Shown here: positions 22,301 through 34,091 of the stretch, piece by piece
How positions within the stretch are numbered: position 1 is the stretch's first letter
Layout: each line of letters begins with the position of its first letter
From: Corallochytrium limacisporum
Taxonomy: Eukaryota; Opisthokonta
Direction: 5' to 3'
Length of the DNA: 64,000 nucleotides
NCBI GenBank assembly: GCA_002811645.1
Contig: PDIP01000002.1
Span: 156,491-220,490 of the forward strand
Program-made: the position numbers and the translations under genes
Notes under the pieces: model-generated
Told to the model about the DNA's origin: nothing
Seen by the model: only the letters and a program-made list of their open reading frames with translations
Databases searched by the model: none

Positions 22301-25300
22301 AAGATGGGGACGACAAAAGAAGACCAAAGTATGCGGTTCTACTGCACTCGTCGGCTTTTCTGCCATGGAATAAATACGATTCTTCTCGAGAGAGACGGTG
22401 AGCCAAATGGGAATGTCCTGTTTCGTTCTTAACTACCATCGTCCAATGATGGTCGCTTCCATATTCCTTCTTTTCTCGTATACTTCTTGTGCTACCAACC
22501 CAAGTTGAATCTTCACAACACCATCACAATTGAACGTAAACATAGGACATCTGTTGCGTCAAAGGGCCAAGTTAACCAACGATACATTTACATCTACGTC
22601 ACTACAGTAAAACTCAACAGTTGCTAACTTTCGTCTCCTCTACAGGAGGGTTTAATCTTTTTCTCTGAAGGAAATTAAAGACCATTCGTTGTGGTTCCCA
22701 TGTTTGGCTCGCAGACCCCCGCTGGTGTGAATTTTTTGGCTGTCGTTCCGGCTCTTCTCTCAGCTCTTCCCATTTTGCCGATAATGGGCACAGGGAAGAA
22801 CACTACACGACCTCCAAGCCCCTTCATTCTCTGCCCAGAAATTAAGAATTCGACCCTACGTCGTCCAACACGGCAAAACTCTCTCTCCAACTTCTAATTT
22901 GTGGCACTAGTGATGGATAGATAGCGGGGCAACCCGGCAGGGTTTTCTACTGCCTTCCCTGCGTACCAATACTTTCTTCGAATTGCCAAAATAAAGCAGC
23001 TGATTTCAACGCGCCACATTTTGGCAATAGACTTTTTTTTTTGCTGGTAATGGCCGAGTTAATACTTCTCTCACACACAGAAAACATTCAAGCTGAGCAT
23101 TTGCAGGCGGAATTGTATGGGATAATCGAAGAGGTCACTTCTCTGACGTTACACCCGGTGAAGTCCCCTTGAATTCAACCAGCGGTTGCCATTGGATTGA
23201 CGAAATCCGCTTGCGGTAGCCGCGTCCGTGAAGATGAAGGAGCGCCCGAAAGAAGCCCAGACAGACTGTATAGTAGCAGCAACACAGGCAACCACAAGCC
23301 CGTACAGCACATAACGCAGACCGAACGAACACACGCGAGCACGCACATCATCGACATTAATGACGGTTTGTTGATGTGAATGGTGCGAATGAAAACACTC
23401 TCAAAATGGGAAAACCCCCTTTAGAGTAAGTAACGCCGGCTCCCCCCCTGCGCGAATAATCTTCACTTCGATTATTAACATGAACATGCTAATAGCGCAT
23501 CGCCGCGGATACTCCATTTGGGTGCGGCTAGGTGTGTGTAGAGGACCTGTATCACCATGGTGGTGGTGCCAAGTATGCTGGTGATCTTGGAGCCGTATTG
23601 TACATACCCGTGATTCTTTGTGTCACTGCATTTGTTTGCTTCTCTCATGGCATCTCCAATCCCGAGGAGTTTTCTCAAGTAAGTGGAAGGGAAGAGAAAG
23701 AGTACACCCGCCAGTAACCATGCGCGCGAACTCGTCTTCACGCCTATTTGCTGGCCCTACAAAATGGTTTCGGTTGTTCTCACTCGCGCACAACGGAGTC
23801 AGACCTGACAATTCGCGAATCAATTTGGACAACGGTGGCCTCCTGATCCTCCCGAGGGGTCCCAATGCTTTTTGAGTGCACGACTACCATAGTCTGCATC
23901 TGTGGCGATGTTTGCTCAAGCTGGCATTGACAAGGTCATGGGACGTTTGAACATGCAGAAACATGCTGGATTGTATCTTGATATAGTGAAGACAGAAAGA
24001 TCAATCATAAAAATGGTGGCCAGCAGCAGCGGCGTGAGATTTGGTCTTTCGGCTCCTTAACTGACTGTACAGCATTTTCGCCAGAACCGTTTGGGAACAT
24101 CGGTGCTGGCGTGCAACTGTCAAAATTGCAAAGAGGTGAGGTGATTTGATATTATTGGTCCGCATTGACTCTGTGAAGTAACAAAAAAAATATGAGATAT
24201 TTTTGCGTCAGTGGAGAGGAGAGTACGACTCCCAAAGGACCCCGAAGTCGTGACTCAAAAGCACCAGACGTTCCTCAATCATGCTGGCGCCACACACAAT
24301 ACTTAAGTAATGAATTTTAATTCAGCAAAGAAATGGCGCCATTCGAGAGCGGTGTCCTCCAAGTTGATTCATCCATCATGCTAGAGCTCAAGCTCTCTCA
24401 CAGAGTTCGTACCTCTCCCACATATGTCATGAAACTTTGACTTCTCCTTGAAACATCGAGTAGCAATTGCTGAACATGAGTTCGTACACCGCGGCAAAAC
24501 GAGCGAGTACACCAGAACGACGCATCTTGCGACCTGCCCAGAGGTCGTCGATATTCCCACCTTTCGTCTCACATAAGAACTAATTGTCTACGCAAAAACA
24601 AAGTGACAGGTACATTTATGATACGAAATCCAGCTCTTTCTCCATGCAGAACAACCCTTCGAATCTTTGCCCGCCCATGTGTTTTCGCACTTGCCTGCGC
24701 GCGCCAGCGCTTGCAAGTCAAAAGAGGACTGGTTTTAGAAGCTTGAAATTATGCATAGAGGTGCCCTCGATCAATGCACCATTTCTATAATGAACAGACT
24801 GGGTATAAGGCGAAGCTGCAATTAGGTTCTTGCTTACGAACCACGATTGTCATATGCGGACTCTCAGCTTATTGTTCTCTTCCGTTCTTTTTCGTTCTCC
24901 TCTCGGTCCTAAACCATTCTCTATTTGATTTCAACTGGTTATCTACAGCCGGAGCGTATGGTAGGAAACAAAAGAAGTTTGTCGCTGACGCGACCGACTC
25001 CAGCAAGGCCCCACTGCGGGTCTGTCCCTGCTTGGTGTTGGAAGGCCCTTTTTTTTTTGTATACTGCAACATGTGCTTGCTATTCAATAACCTGACAAAT
25101 TTGGCAAGAGATGGAGGGGACTGGTTGTGTAGACTGACCGGCTCCTCCAGGTATGTTCTAATTGTGGTGGTAGTAGGCACTCGGACTATCGGCAGATGGC
25201 CCGCGGCACCGCACGCCTTGACCGCCGGGTGCATGTGGTCAAAGATCGAAAATCTAGAATCGAGCTCATTTATTTACTACTGGAAGTTGAGACCTCCGTA

Positions 25301-28300
25301 TCCTCGACCCATCTCGTTCCAGCTCTTAATCGTATGATCCCTACATTCCATTCCAATTTATTGGGAGGGTTCAGGGCACTCTCTCTTTACTTTTTTTGAG
25401 GACTGATGATCTTGTAAACTGCAGCCGCATCGTGCACTCGACATCCATCGCTACACTCATCAAGATGATCATGTACCGTCTTCCTTTCCGACACCATGAA
25501 TGCACTGAGCGTGCATTGTATGCATCGGCCAACAGTCACGATGATCAACAATCACATACAAGGTGCTGAAGGGATTCGCAGCAGCATCTATCCCTATCTG
25601 AAGCTTATCCGTCCTCCCCTCAAATGTCGGTTGCAGTGAATTTGGCTGCTCGGTGCCTCGTTTTCAGACCTCCAACCACAATACGCAGAGCTCAGGTCTC
25701 TTAAGGGTGTGCAATGTCAGAAGGGATCGACAAAAACGATTCTTTTCCCTTTATGGTACGCACAATAGGCAGCGACGTGTTATTGCAAAGTATTTTTCGT
25801 TGCTCGCGACGCTTTGCTAAGCGGATCTCCTTTACCCCGTCGATAACTGATGATACCTGATGATGTTAAGTGATGAAGGAGGAGTGGATTGTGTTGATAT
25901 GGTGAATCGGAACAAGGGGGTTTTTGGTTGCCCGCCATCCGGACATCATCAAGTGGATGCCGGTCATCCACAAACCAATAGGCAGTAGGTGTATCGATGG
26001 TAGGTTGGATACCCCTTTCAACGTTAGACTATGGGCCATACAGAAGTTCTGTGGTGATGGCATACGTGCGATCTCCAACGTTTCAACGTAGTCAGTTGGA
26101 AAATGTGAGGTCAGTAGGTCCGTCGTTTTGAACACGCATCTTAGCATCCTTCATCTCTATGAAACACCGGCCACCACACCAGACCTAGGATAACAACACT
26201 CTCCACCACAAATGCGGTTCTCACACACACTGGATAGGACACCGCTGCCGGTATAATTTGATGTGTGTGGGTGGGCGAGGGATTCTTCTTCGCAATTTTA
26301 CGTTGTCAAAGTATAGCATTTCCATCATTCTGTAAGAAGCGGGGACGGCTGATAGAAGGGCGAGATAAGAGGCGCTCTCTCTAGGGGACAAACAACCCAA
26401 TGATGTCCGGTCCGAGCCTCAGCTGGGAAGTGGGAGACCAGGGTGAAATTCGTGCTGAGGGGACGGATCCACTCCGGGGCCCGGTTTGCTCATTACTCCT
26501 GGCTCGCATTCCCGCACGTATACGAAAGTGCCACGCATGAGACATTTTCTACTGCAGCCGATTTCCGTCGCTTCGCTATTTGGAATTACACTGAACGTGC
26601 ACTGAGAAGAAGCATTCTTCAGTACATACTATCAATAGTTTCGTCCCGCGTCACTCCGCAGAGCCAGAATCGAACGTGAACAGAGGCCAGGTTCGTTATC
26701 AACATCTCTCCCATCATCTTAAAGTCTAGAAATTCAGAGGGGATACCAATTGCATTGCATGACCTGACATGATCTGTGACCAATTTCATCTGTGCTGTCT
26801 TCCATTCACGGCGCATTGATAATGATAGCTGGAGTGTCCGATGTGATCAAAGCATCATTCTCATGTATAGTACTGTGGGAATTGCGATGTATGTCCGTGT
26901 GTGGATGTGGTTCGCGGTGTCATTGCCATCTCTGAGATACTGTTCCTGCTGGACTTAGCTTTCTTGATGATGGTGATGTCTCGCGCGCGGTATAGCAGAT
27001 CAATTTGATGGCAGCGATGGCCGGGATGGATATGGAGATGAAACTGGTCGGACAACGGCTCAGATGATGCTCGCATGACATCTTTCTGTGCCAGCTGTTC
27101 AGTACCAGCAGGGCCGAAAACTGCGTTCAATGACATGTCAGTGTCCTCCCCGAACCAGAGAACACGGCGACAGCCATCATCAATTGCATCTCTGTCGCTG
27201 GCCTAGCGAGGGGTGTGGGTGTCTCGAGTGCTCACTCAAAGGAGAGACTGAAAGAGGAACCCCGCCTTACGCAGAAGCGCCGCGATAACGCAAGACAGTA
27301 CTATGAAACTTTGCTTTTCCTTTCATTCTTGCTTACGTCCAAGAATCGGAGGAAGAGTTCTGCTAAGATAGTGCGGTGGTCGTTATCTCTCGCAGCAGTG
27401 ATACCATCTCTGTTGATAATATACATATAGGAGTAGGGAACAATGTATGTGACGCGTTGCTGGCCAGCAGTGTCCCCGAGCCTTTTCTTGATTATATCAA
27501 CGCCAGTACGGCACCAGAGGTCAAAGGGTGAAAGATAAGTACCCAAAGTACCCAGAAAGCGAACGCAAAGGAAGACGGAAAAGTTTTGAAATTTTCGTTG
27601 CCGTGTAGCGCGAGACCCAAAGCGCGGTGTTGCAGCCTGAGCCTCTGGGAGAGACCCACCTGATTATTGGTAGACAAGTACAACACGTAAGGTAGAAAGA
27701 CGGTGCAGGGAGGACAAACGGGATGGATAAGGGGGGCTGGATCGAAATCAGAAACTTGGTTTTCTGTTACCGTTATGTCTGAACTTAAGGCCATTGCTGG
27801 CATAACGGTGCCGGAGAAGGCCCCCCCCCCCCCCCCCCCGGGGGAAGGGGGTTTGGTTGTGACGGCTGGGCTGTGACCCACTGACCGATTTGCCTTGCCC
27901 TTTTTTCTTCAAGCCCGGTGCATCAAAACCGTACTAATGGATTACTATCTCTGCCCGCCCCCCCCCCCTAAAAAAGAAAGAGAAGGTGAGCAAGGAGAGC
28001 AGCAAAATAGGTAAAGGAAATGAATCAGCCACCGGAGCCCAAAAAAAAACACCATAGCGAATGTACGGTCCCCAAGCCCCTATTCGGAGAACGACGTCCC
28101 GTTTTAGACAATCAAATTACCCGCATAACGATTATTAAGAAATTAGCGAGCTTCCGGAGGGGGTTTCGCGGTCCCCTGGCCTTCCAATTCATCCAAAGGT
28201 GCGCCAACCCCCCGAGGGGTGGGGGGGGGAGGGGGCCACCCCTGAACCGGTCCATGTTTTGTTCGTGTGTGTGTCGGTTTTGCTCCTTTGCGATGTCCGC

Positions 28301-29316
28301 ATACGGGAAAGGGACAGTTTAAGGGGACTGATCACCCAATCCCGGCAGTGACCCTGTTACTGTGTCAGCATTCCCAAATTTTAACCGTGTATTGATGGGA
28401 GTGAGTTTATATCATTGGGAGCCGTCAACTATGCTTTTTGGTTCAGTGAACTCCCTTTGCCGTCAGCAGAGCAACATTTTTACGTCGAGTTCTTGGTTAT
28501 CTCTCATATGTCAAAGAGGCAGGAGAAAATGACGAATGATTGGAAAATCGGAGGCAAATCATATCTCGAACCCAGCGGAAGGGAGCGGTTGGGATTTCAA
28601 AAAATCTAATGCATACACACAGACACACGCACAACTATAACTACTCTGGTTTCCCAATGCTTTTACTGGCCTTGCAGTTGACGAGTTCGGGGATTTGTGT
28701 GGTCCAGAATTCATTCGAGTAGAAAAATTGCAATCCTAATCAATTGAGGACAATGTTCGTATTGGGAAAGCATTTTGCTGCGGCGCTGTGCTGTCAAGCA
28801 GGATCTATCAGGGGTCGGATACTGTGGACGCGACCATGCCACTGAATGTCCCAATCGAACGGAGTGTTTGTAGCGGGATTGTTGTGGACAAGTCGTATAA
28901 ATCCTGAGACCGACGAATTGGACTGTGTAGCTGTGTCACGTTCCCGTCCGGACGGCGACTTCAAGAGTGCCAGCCATCACAGGCTCCCAAATTCCGAGTG
29001 TCGAAGGCCAAACGCGCCCAGCATGCCTGCGTTCTTCATACGGATTATTCAATGAGAACCCACTTGAGCGAGGCTGCGAAGACTTGCGAGTACGTGACTA
29101 GCACCACCGGATCCACATCGACCAGGCGGGTTTTCGCACCTGCACGGACCGGTTTCAAATTAATGAGTGTTTCAGTTTAAATTCTCGCCTGTTTTCGGGA
29201 TTCGCCGGATTCAAGTCGTTCACTGTCCCTCGCTGAAAATTACAAGAGAGGGGGGAGTTGGGGTGAGAGATGATGGGTAAGAAGAATTGGGCGCACAGTT
29301 GTGTACCGTACACTCT
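16361..29316. other. 13-kb stretch without a supported gene
   Basis: No frame shows a recognisable domain. The longest, at 24774-25337 on plus (187 codons), has random-looking hydrophobic and cysteine-rich composition. Visible content: a CA run (about 16973-16988), a G9 run (17826-17834), a 12-base palindrome CCTTAATTAAGG (20397-20408), a T10 run (23033-23042), a C19 run followed by G5-AA-G5 (27821-27851), a C11 run (27958-27968), and a G9 run (28221-28229). No tRNA or transposon ends were identified. Confidence 0.55.
27821..27851. repeat. C19 homopolymer followed by G5-AA-G5
   Basis: Nineteen consecutive C residues (27821-27839) are followed directly by GGGGGAAGGGGG. It is the longest G/C homopolymer in the window. 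The C and G blocks can pair into a hairpin, and the opposite strand can form a G-quadruplex. Such tracts are hard to sequence, so the exact length is uncertain. Confidence 0.9.
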
Positions 29317-29770
29317 CCCCCCCCCCCCCTCCTCCCCTTCCCACCGTCCCCACTCTCACTCTCCGGCGAGGTCGTTCTCCCACCTGCACTCACGCTTTCC
29401 CTGCTTTTGCTCCCCTCCTGCCCGCTCTCATTCTCGCAAAAAGAGAAAGAAAGAGAGAATCCCCTCGCACCTCCACATCTGACAGCTTTCAGAGGAATTC
29501 CCACGGAAAGGGTAGGATACGGCCACAGTACTATTACCACACATGATGACACGTCGAAGCAAACCGGGTAGGGGAGGTGTGTGCTGCGCAGAGCTGCCGG
29601 GCAAGAGTTTTTTGGGTCCTTCGAGATCTGCGTTCCTTGGTGAGTACCTGGGAAATATTAAGCACGTCGGGCTGGGCCCCGAAGGCAGGTACTTCAACCA
29701 CAGCAAAGATAGGGTATTACCTCAACCCTGAACGAGACCATGTGACCTCGATCTATCAACGAAGGAAATA
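29317..29770 (+). promoter_or_regulatory. Upstream region of HMG-CoA lyase
   Basis: A C13 run (29317-29329) opens a pyrimidine-rich block that extends to about 29430. It is followed by an AG-rich patch (about 29438-29458). The block ends roughly 0.3 kb before the start codon of the lyase. Its position fits the G/C-tract-before-gene pattern of this window; no specific factor site is claimed. Confidence 0.4.
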
Positions 29771-30784
29771 ATGTCTGCAAATATTCTGTCCCGCAGGAGC
29801 GTGTTGGCCCGTCAGGTTGCGCCGAGCCTTCGTCGCTACCTGTCAATGCCGAGCCATCCACCACCTGCCGCAACCGCACACATCCCCAACGAAGTTAAGA
29901 TCGTAGAAGTGGGTCCCCGGGATGGACTTCAGAATGAAAAGACAACAGTACCGACCGAATTGAAGGTGGAGTTCATCAATGACCTGGCCCGTGCCGGATT
30001 ACCCGTAGTGGAATCTACCAGTTTTGTTAGTGCCAAGTGGGTGCCACAGATGGGAGATAACAGTGAAGTCATGGCCGGGATCAGCCGTGTGCCGGGTATC
30101 CGGTACACTGCTTTGACCCCAAATACCAGGGGTATGGAGGGTGCTTTGGAAAGCAATGTTGATGAAGTAGCGGTTTTCGCTGCGGCTAGTGAAGCCTTCA
30201 GTCAGAAGAACATCAACTGCAGCATCAAGGAGAGCATGGAGCGCTTTTCCAAGGTTATGGAGATGGCTGAGCAGAACAATAAGCCAGTGCGCGGGTACGT
30301 AAGCTGCGTGGTGGGTTGCCCATACGAGGGAAAAATTGACCCCAAGCAGGCGGCGCTTGTCAGTAAGGATTTGTACGACATGGGATGCTATGAGATCAGT
30401 TTGGGTGACACCATCGGTGTAGGTACACCTGGTGAGTTCAAGACACTGCTTGAAGAGGTCTACAAAGTGATCCCCGTGAACGCTGTCGCGGCCCACTGCC
30501 ATGACACCTACGGCCAGGCTCTGGCAAACATCTATGCTTCACTGGAGATGGGATGCTCCGTTGTCGATTCCAGCGCTGCTGGATTGGGCGGATGTCCGTA
30601 CGCAAAGGGTGCAACGGGTAACGTGGCCACTGAGGATGTTGTGTACATGCTCCACGGCCTGGGTGTCACGACTGGGGTTGACCTGGACAAGGTGATTGAT
30701 GCCGGACAAAAAATTAGCGACTTCCTGAAGCGACCAAACGGATCTCGTGTAGCCAAGGCCATGCTGAACAAACGCGCAAAGTGA
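29771..30784 (+). CDS. HMGCL: Hydroxymethylglutaryl-CoA lyase, mitochondrial
   Basis: This enzyme cleaves HMG-CoA to acetoacetate and acetyl-CoA, the last step of leucine breakdown and of ketone-body synthesis. The 337-residue protein has an N-terminal stretch rich in Arg, Ser and Ala without acids (first 25 residues, with RRS and RRYLS), typical of a mitochondrial presequence. The TIM-barrel catalytic set is complete: Arg50 and Asp51 in [11 protein letters not shown], Glu81, the metal-binding His242 and His244 in [11 protein letters not shown], Cys275 in the signature [12 protein letters not shown], and Asn284. All are offset by nine from the human enzyme (Arg41, Asp42, Glu72, His233, His235, Cys266, Asn275). 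The C-terminus is RAK, so the peroxisomal signal CKL of the animal enzyme is absent. It is a single exon with start context AATAATGT. Confidence 0.97.
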   Translation: MSANILSRRSVLARQVAPSLRRYLSMPSHPPPAATAHIPNEVKIVEVGPRDGLQNEKTTVPTELKVEFINDLARAGLPVVESTSFVSAKWVPQMGDNSEVMAGISRVPGIRYTALTPNTRGMEGALESNVDEVAVFAAASEAFSQKNINCSIKESMERFSKVMEMAEQNNKPVRGYVSCVVGCPYEGKIDPKQAALVSKDLYDMGCYEISLGDTIGVGTPGEFKTLLEEVYKVIPVNAVAAHCHDTYGQALANIYASLEMGCSVVDSSAAGLGGCPYAKGATGNVATEDVVYMLHGLGVTTGVDLDKVIDAGQKISDFLKRPNGSRVAKAMLNKRAK

Positions 30785-30855
30785 ATATGTTATAGTAATG
30801 TAGAATGTCAATGGATAGATGTTTATAGAAGTTTATTCTATTTGCAAGCCTGAAA

Positions 30856-31119
30856 TCATGGATTCTTAGCTTTGTCATTGTCAGGACTCTGTGCCTTCTT
30901 CATGTCAATCAAACTGCGACCAGTCTTGCTATAGACCAGAAGACTAGTACGCAGCAGCTCGAACTTGTTCTCACCTTCGATGTTGGCGCCATTAAGCGCC
31001 AGTAAGCGGTACACAGTCACCAAAACCGTGTCATCACCGACTAGCAGATTGCCACCGCATGGGAGATGCTGACACTGTTGACAGACTTGTCTACCAATGC
31101 GAAGCCGAAAATAGATTCT
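30856..31119 (-). CDS. Unidentified 87-codon open frame, possible terminal exon
   Basis: A minus-strand frame without its own ATG reads through ...GDDTVLVTVYRLLALNG... and ...KFELLRTSLLVYSKTGRSL... to a polar, lysine-rich end and TGA. Composition and codon mixture look coding, and it is convergent with HMGCL (71 bases between stops). However, its upstream side runs into the plus-strand TOG-array gene, so it could only be a 3'-terminal exon, a remnant, or a chance frame opposite a decayed 5' end of that gene. I recognise no family. Confidence 0.3.
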   Translation of the reverse strand, partial: RIYFRLRIGRQVCQQCQHLPCGGNLLVGDDTVLVTVYRLLALNGANIEGENKFELLRTSLLVYSKTGRSLIDMKKAQSPDNDKAKNP

Positions 31120-32638
31120 TCATCACAGCAAGATCCATTCGAGACTGACGGAGACGGCTCCTCCTCGGCTTCACGTCAGTCAAGTGGGCCGCACAGCCTT
31201 GTATGCACTTGGTAACATGTTCCTCACCCTGGGCAGATCCATGGAAACCGATCTTGAACACACTGCTCATACGCTAGTCAAGAAGGCACAGAAGAGCAAC
31301 ACGTTCATCCAAGAAGGATGCTTCAGATGCCTTTATCATCTTAGCCAAGGCATAAGTCCTTCAAAGGCATAAAGCGTCATGTGCACAGGTCTCCAAAGCA
31401 AGAGCGTACAGGCACGAAAGCTAACCGCAGAAATTGCTGTCAACCTGATTGAACAAATGGGTCCAAGGTCTCTACAGGGGCAGTATGGTGACCGCACAGT
31501 CACTCTTGTCTCTCTTTTGGCCCATGATGCTAGCGTAGAGGTCCAACACAATGGTAAGAAAGCCGTCACAGCACTCACGACTACGTCCCAGGCAGCTGAG
31601 CATCTGTCCAAGCTCTCGCGCAAGGCTCTGCCAGAAAAGAAAGTCAAGTCCTTCCAGGCATTCATTGAATGTGTCGCGCTGAAGGGTGTAGGTGAACGTC
31701 CCAGTGACAATCCTGCAGCCTTGCGGGCCTCGTCGAGTGCGCGCTCACGAAGTCGTAAACCTTCCAGTCGCCGATTTCGTGACATGAGTCCGAGTGTCAG
31801 CAGCTCCGAAGGGACTAATATGGAATGCGACACGCCGAATGAGTCTGACCACACCAGAAGCTCGACAGCATCACCAGAGAGATTGTCGTCCTTCCGTGCC
31901 CGCAGATCGTCAAGTAGCGTTGTATCATCGGGTGATCGACCTTCTGGTTTGCGGCAAGATGCAAAGGATCAATTGTCAAACATTGCGATTAACTTACAAG
32001 CTTCGGATTTCCGCCAGCGGACTGACGCTACAGTGGATCTTGAAGTTTTCATTGACCAACACGCTCAGGAATTGGGATCTGGCAATATCCGCGACATCAC
32101 AGACGCTTTCTGCGCGCGTCTTAGTGACCAAAACACGAAAGTGAGCCAGCAGGCCCTACAGGCTCTGATCCATATGGTGCCCACGCTTGGTGACCAAGTG
32201 GACCCGGTGATGGCCACGATGGTGCCCGCTGTGGCCAACGACTTTGCAAGTGCAAGTTATCAAATCAAACAACTTGCTGGTGATGCCATGGATCTCTTTT
32301 CTGTCCACACATCACCTGTGCCTTTCATGAGTGCTCTGGTGTCCACGGCACAGAATGGTAATCTCCGTGTGCGACCTGTGGCAGTCCATCGCATTGCAGA
32401 TGCAGTGAAGGACATCCCAAAACAGTTCTATCTTGCCAAGGCGGTCATCCCGTCGGCTTTCAAGCTCTTGCATGATTCTCAAAACGAAGTGAAGATTGCA
32501 AAGGCTGCTCTGATCAGGTCACTCTACTCACGGATGGAGGATGCCCTCTTTGAGGCCACTGGTAGTCACTGCGAAGATGTCAATAAGATACTGCAGACAA
32601 CTGTCGACCGGGGCGCCGTAAGACCGACTTCTGGTTAA
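31115..32638 (+). pseudogene. TOGARAM/Crescerin-like TOG-array protein, interrupted by in-frame TAA
   Basis: TOGARAM (Crescerin) proteins use TOG domains to control microtubule growth in cilia and flagella. From 31115 the frame matches the two C-terminal TOG domains of that family: LGNMFLTLGRSMETDLEHT, then KAQKSNTFIQE, then after a stop LAHDASVEVQHNGKKAV and ALKGVGE. A Ser/Arg-rich linker follows (about 31720-31960), and then a last TOG with LQASDFRQRTDA and DAFCARLSDQNTKV. A TAA (31370-31372) interrupts the first of these TOGs, where the family keeps coding residues; the frame resumes with no shift, and an ATG at 31379 could start a 419-residue product. A TAG (31112-31114) closes the frame upstream, so the N-terminal TOGs and half of a TOG are missing. 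Either the gene is decaying, or the assembly has an error, or the stop is bypassed. It converges with the Arp10-like gene (70 bases between stops). Confidence 0.72.
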
Positions 32639-32708
32639 AACCACGGTTCTTCTCAACTACATTGCCTCTAGGTATTACATGTATGAATTTCTTTTGTAAA
32701 TCATTGTT

Positions 32709-34091
32709 TCAGAAGCCGCTGTATGACGCGTTCAAGGTCGAACTCGGTATGTGTTGACTCCTGAAGTAGGCCCAGTCACAGCGACCTTTCACGGTTGTCA
32801 AGGCGGCTTCTCGCTCGCCAATATTTTGAGCTCCGTGCGCCTTTTGCGGGATCAATGACTTACAGTAATCTGCTCGCGATATGGCACAGTCCTCGATGCC
32901 CAAGCAAGTTCCGTAGACACTGGCTCCGAACCATGAAAGAGTGGCAGGTGCACAAGGCAAAGAGTCAAAAACCTGCAGACTCTTGCCGATGTCGCCAAAT
33001 TTCGCTACAACCTTCGCTTCAATTTGTGCCATGCACGCGTTCCTGAAACCAGGAAGCTGAGAAACCCCACCACTGAAAACGATCGTTTGGATCAGCTGGC
33101 CACAGCTGCCCTTTCCCGCAGCCTTCAAACTCTCCGCCGCTGCTTCACTTATGGTGATACCATCAGCTGCGCCGGAACAGAGAATTTCGCGCTGCAGCTG
33201 AGCCAGGACAGACCAAGGAATGCGCACCTTGGTCAGAAGCTTCCCTTCGCAGAGTATGCCCGGCCGCACAGCCACCTCAAATGGTCCCTGAGGTTCCTCA
33301 CCGTTTTCTGCATCGCACCAAATCATACGGGAAATAACCTCCATACAAAGTTCTCTTGCCACAGGTATTGTCTTCAGGGCGTACCAAGTCTCTCCATGCT
33401 CCCGGAACATGCCCTCTCCAGTTTCTTCCAGGGCAGCCCTTGTGTTCTCGACGATCGTCCTCATGGAGCCTACCGTAGCGAGACGGAGTGCTTTGACATC
33501 GGCAAGGCCTCCTCCTCTTACTGGACACACCGTCACATCATTTTCGCCGACGTCTACATGCAAGAAGCCATTGGGCAACGATAGTGGCTCCAGTGCCAGT
33601 GCAGCTGCAATAGGAGATGTTAATACCTCAAGACCGTCACATACGCCAAGGCCACTCCCGCTCAGCAAGTGCTGCATAAGGATCATCTTTCCCATTACCG
33701 GTATGGTCATCCTCTCCACCAAAACCAGAGCCCTTCGCGATGACCTTGCTGCAGATGCTGATGTGTTTTTTGGCTCTGTCAGGAGATCCGACGTGTTTCT
33801 CTTCTGTGCAGCTAGGTCACACATTACGCGAAGCTGAGCTGCGAGGATGCGAGCCGCAGCGTGACACTTCGCCTCCAACATAGTATCATTGTCGTCCAGG
33901 CCGACTTCTGCTAAATTGACTGTCACAGACTTCATAGGAAAGCCATCCCCGTCATCTGTCCATCCCTCGGGCAAATGAATGCTGGCTGGGATGGTGCTCC
34001 GAGGGTGCAGCTCGCCGGCAAAACCCAATCGGATCAGACTTGACCCCAGGTCCATCACTATTGTGGCAGTGACGTCCCGGAACAGAGACAT
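32709..34091 (-). CDS. ACTR10: Divergent actin-related protein, Arp10/Arp11-like (dynactin pointed end)
   Basis: The 460-residue protein has an actin fold. A phosphate-1-like segment IVMDLGSSLIRLGFAGE is at 11-27, followed by HPRSTIP; a phosphate-2-like segment HVDVGENDVTVCPV is at 178-191; an adenosine-site-like segment TIVFSGGVSQLPGF is at 336-349; and LSWFGASVYG is at 386-395. The opening and the C-terminal ADYCK segment resemble animal ACTR10 (Arp11, 417 residues), a subunit of the dynactin pointed-end complex that links dynein to cargo. The family is fast-evolving and nucleotide binding is probably weak. A non-conserved region of about 45 residues follows residue 415. Chromatin Arps are the alternative, but their characteristic inserts are not seen. 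It is a single exon, tail to tail with the TOG-array gene. Confidence 0.62.
   Translation of the reverse strand: MSLFRDVTATIVMDLGSSLIRLGFAGELHPRSTIPASIHLPEGWTDDGDGFPMKSVTVNLAEVGLDDNDTMLEAKCHAAARILAAQLRVMCDLAAQKRNTSDLLTEPKNTSASAARSSRRALVLVERMTIPVMGKMILMQHLLSGSGLGVCDGLEVLTSPIAAALALEPLSLPNGFLHVDVGENDVTVCPVRGGGLADVKALRLATVGSMRTIVENTRAALEETGEGMFREHGETWYALKTIPVARELCMEVISRMIWCDAENGEEPQGPFEVAVRPGILCEGKLLTKVRIPWSVLAQLQREILCSGAADGITISEAAAESLKAAGKGSCGQLIQTIVFSGGVSQLPGFRNACMAQIEAKVVAKFGDIGKSLQVFDSLPCAPATLSWFGASVYGTCLGIEDCAISRADYCKSLIPQKAHGAQNIGEREAALTTVKGRCDWAYFRSQHIPSSTLNASYSGF

Noticed and set aside
24774-25337. 187-codon plus-strand frame
   Set aside because: Irregular, hydrophobic and cysteine-rich composition with no domain; overlapping frames on the other strand are equally open.
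31370-31372. TAA reassigned to an amino acid
   Set aside because: TAA terminates NTF2 and other clear genes, and no other conserved gene in the window contains an in-frame TAA.
31356-31388. A 33-base in-frame GT...AG mini-intron that would remove the TAA in the TOGARAM-like gene
   Set aside because: It would also delete residues that line up with conserved coding sequence of the family, and 33 bases is too short for a normal spliceosomal intron.
33024-33584. 186-codon plus-strand frame
   Set aside because: Antisense shadow of the Arp10-like gene.
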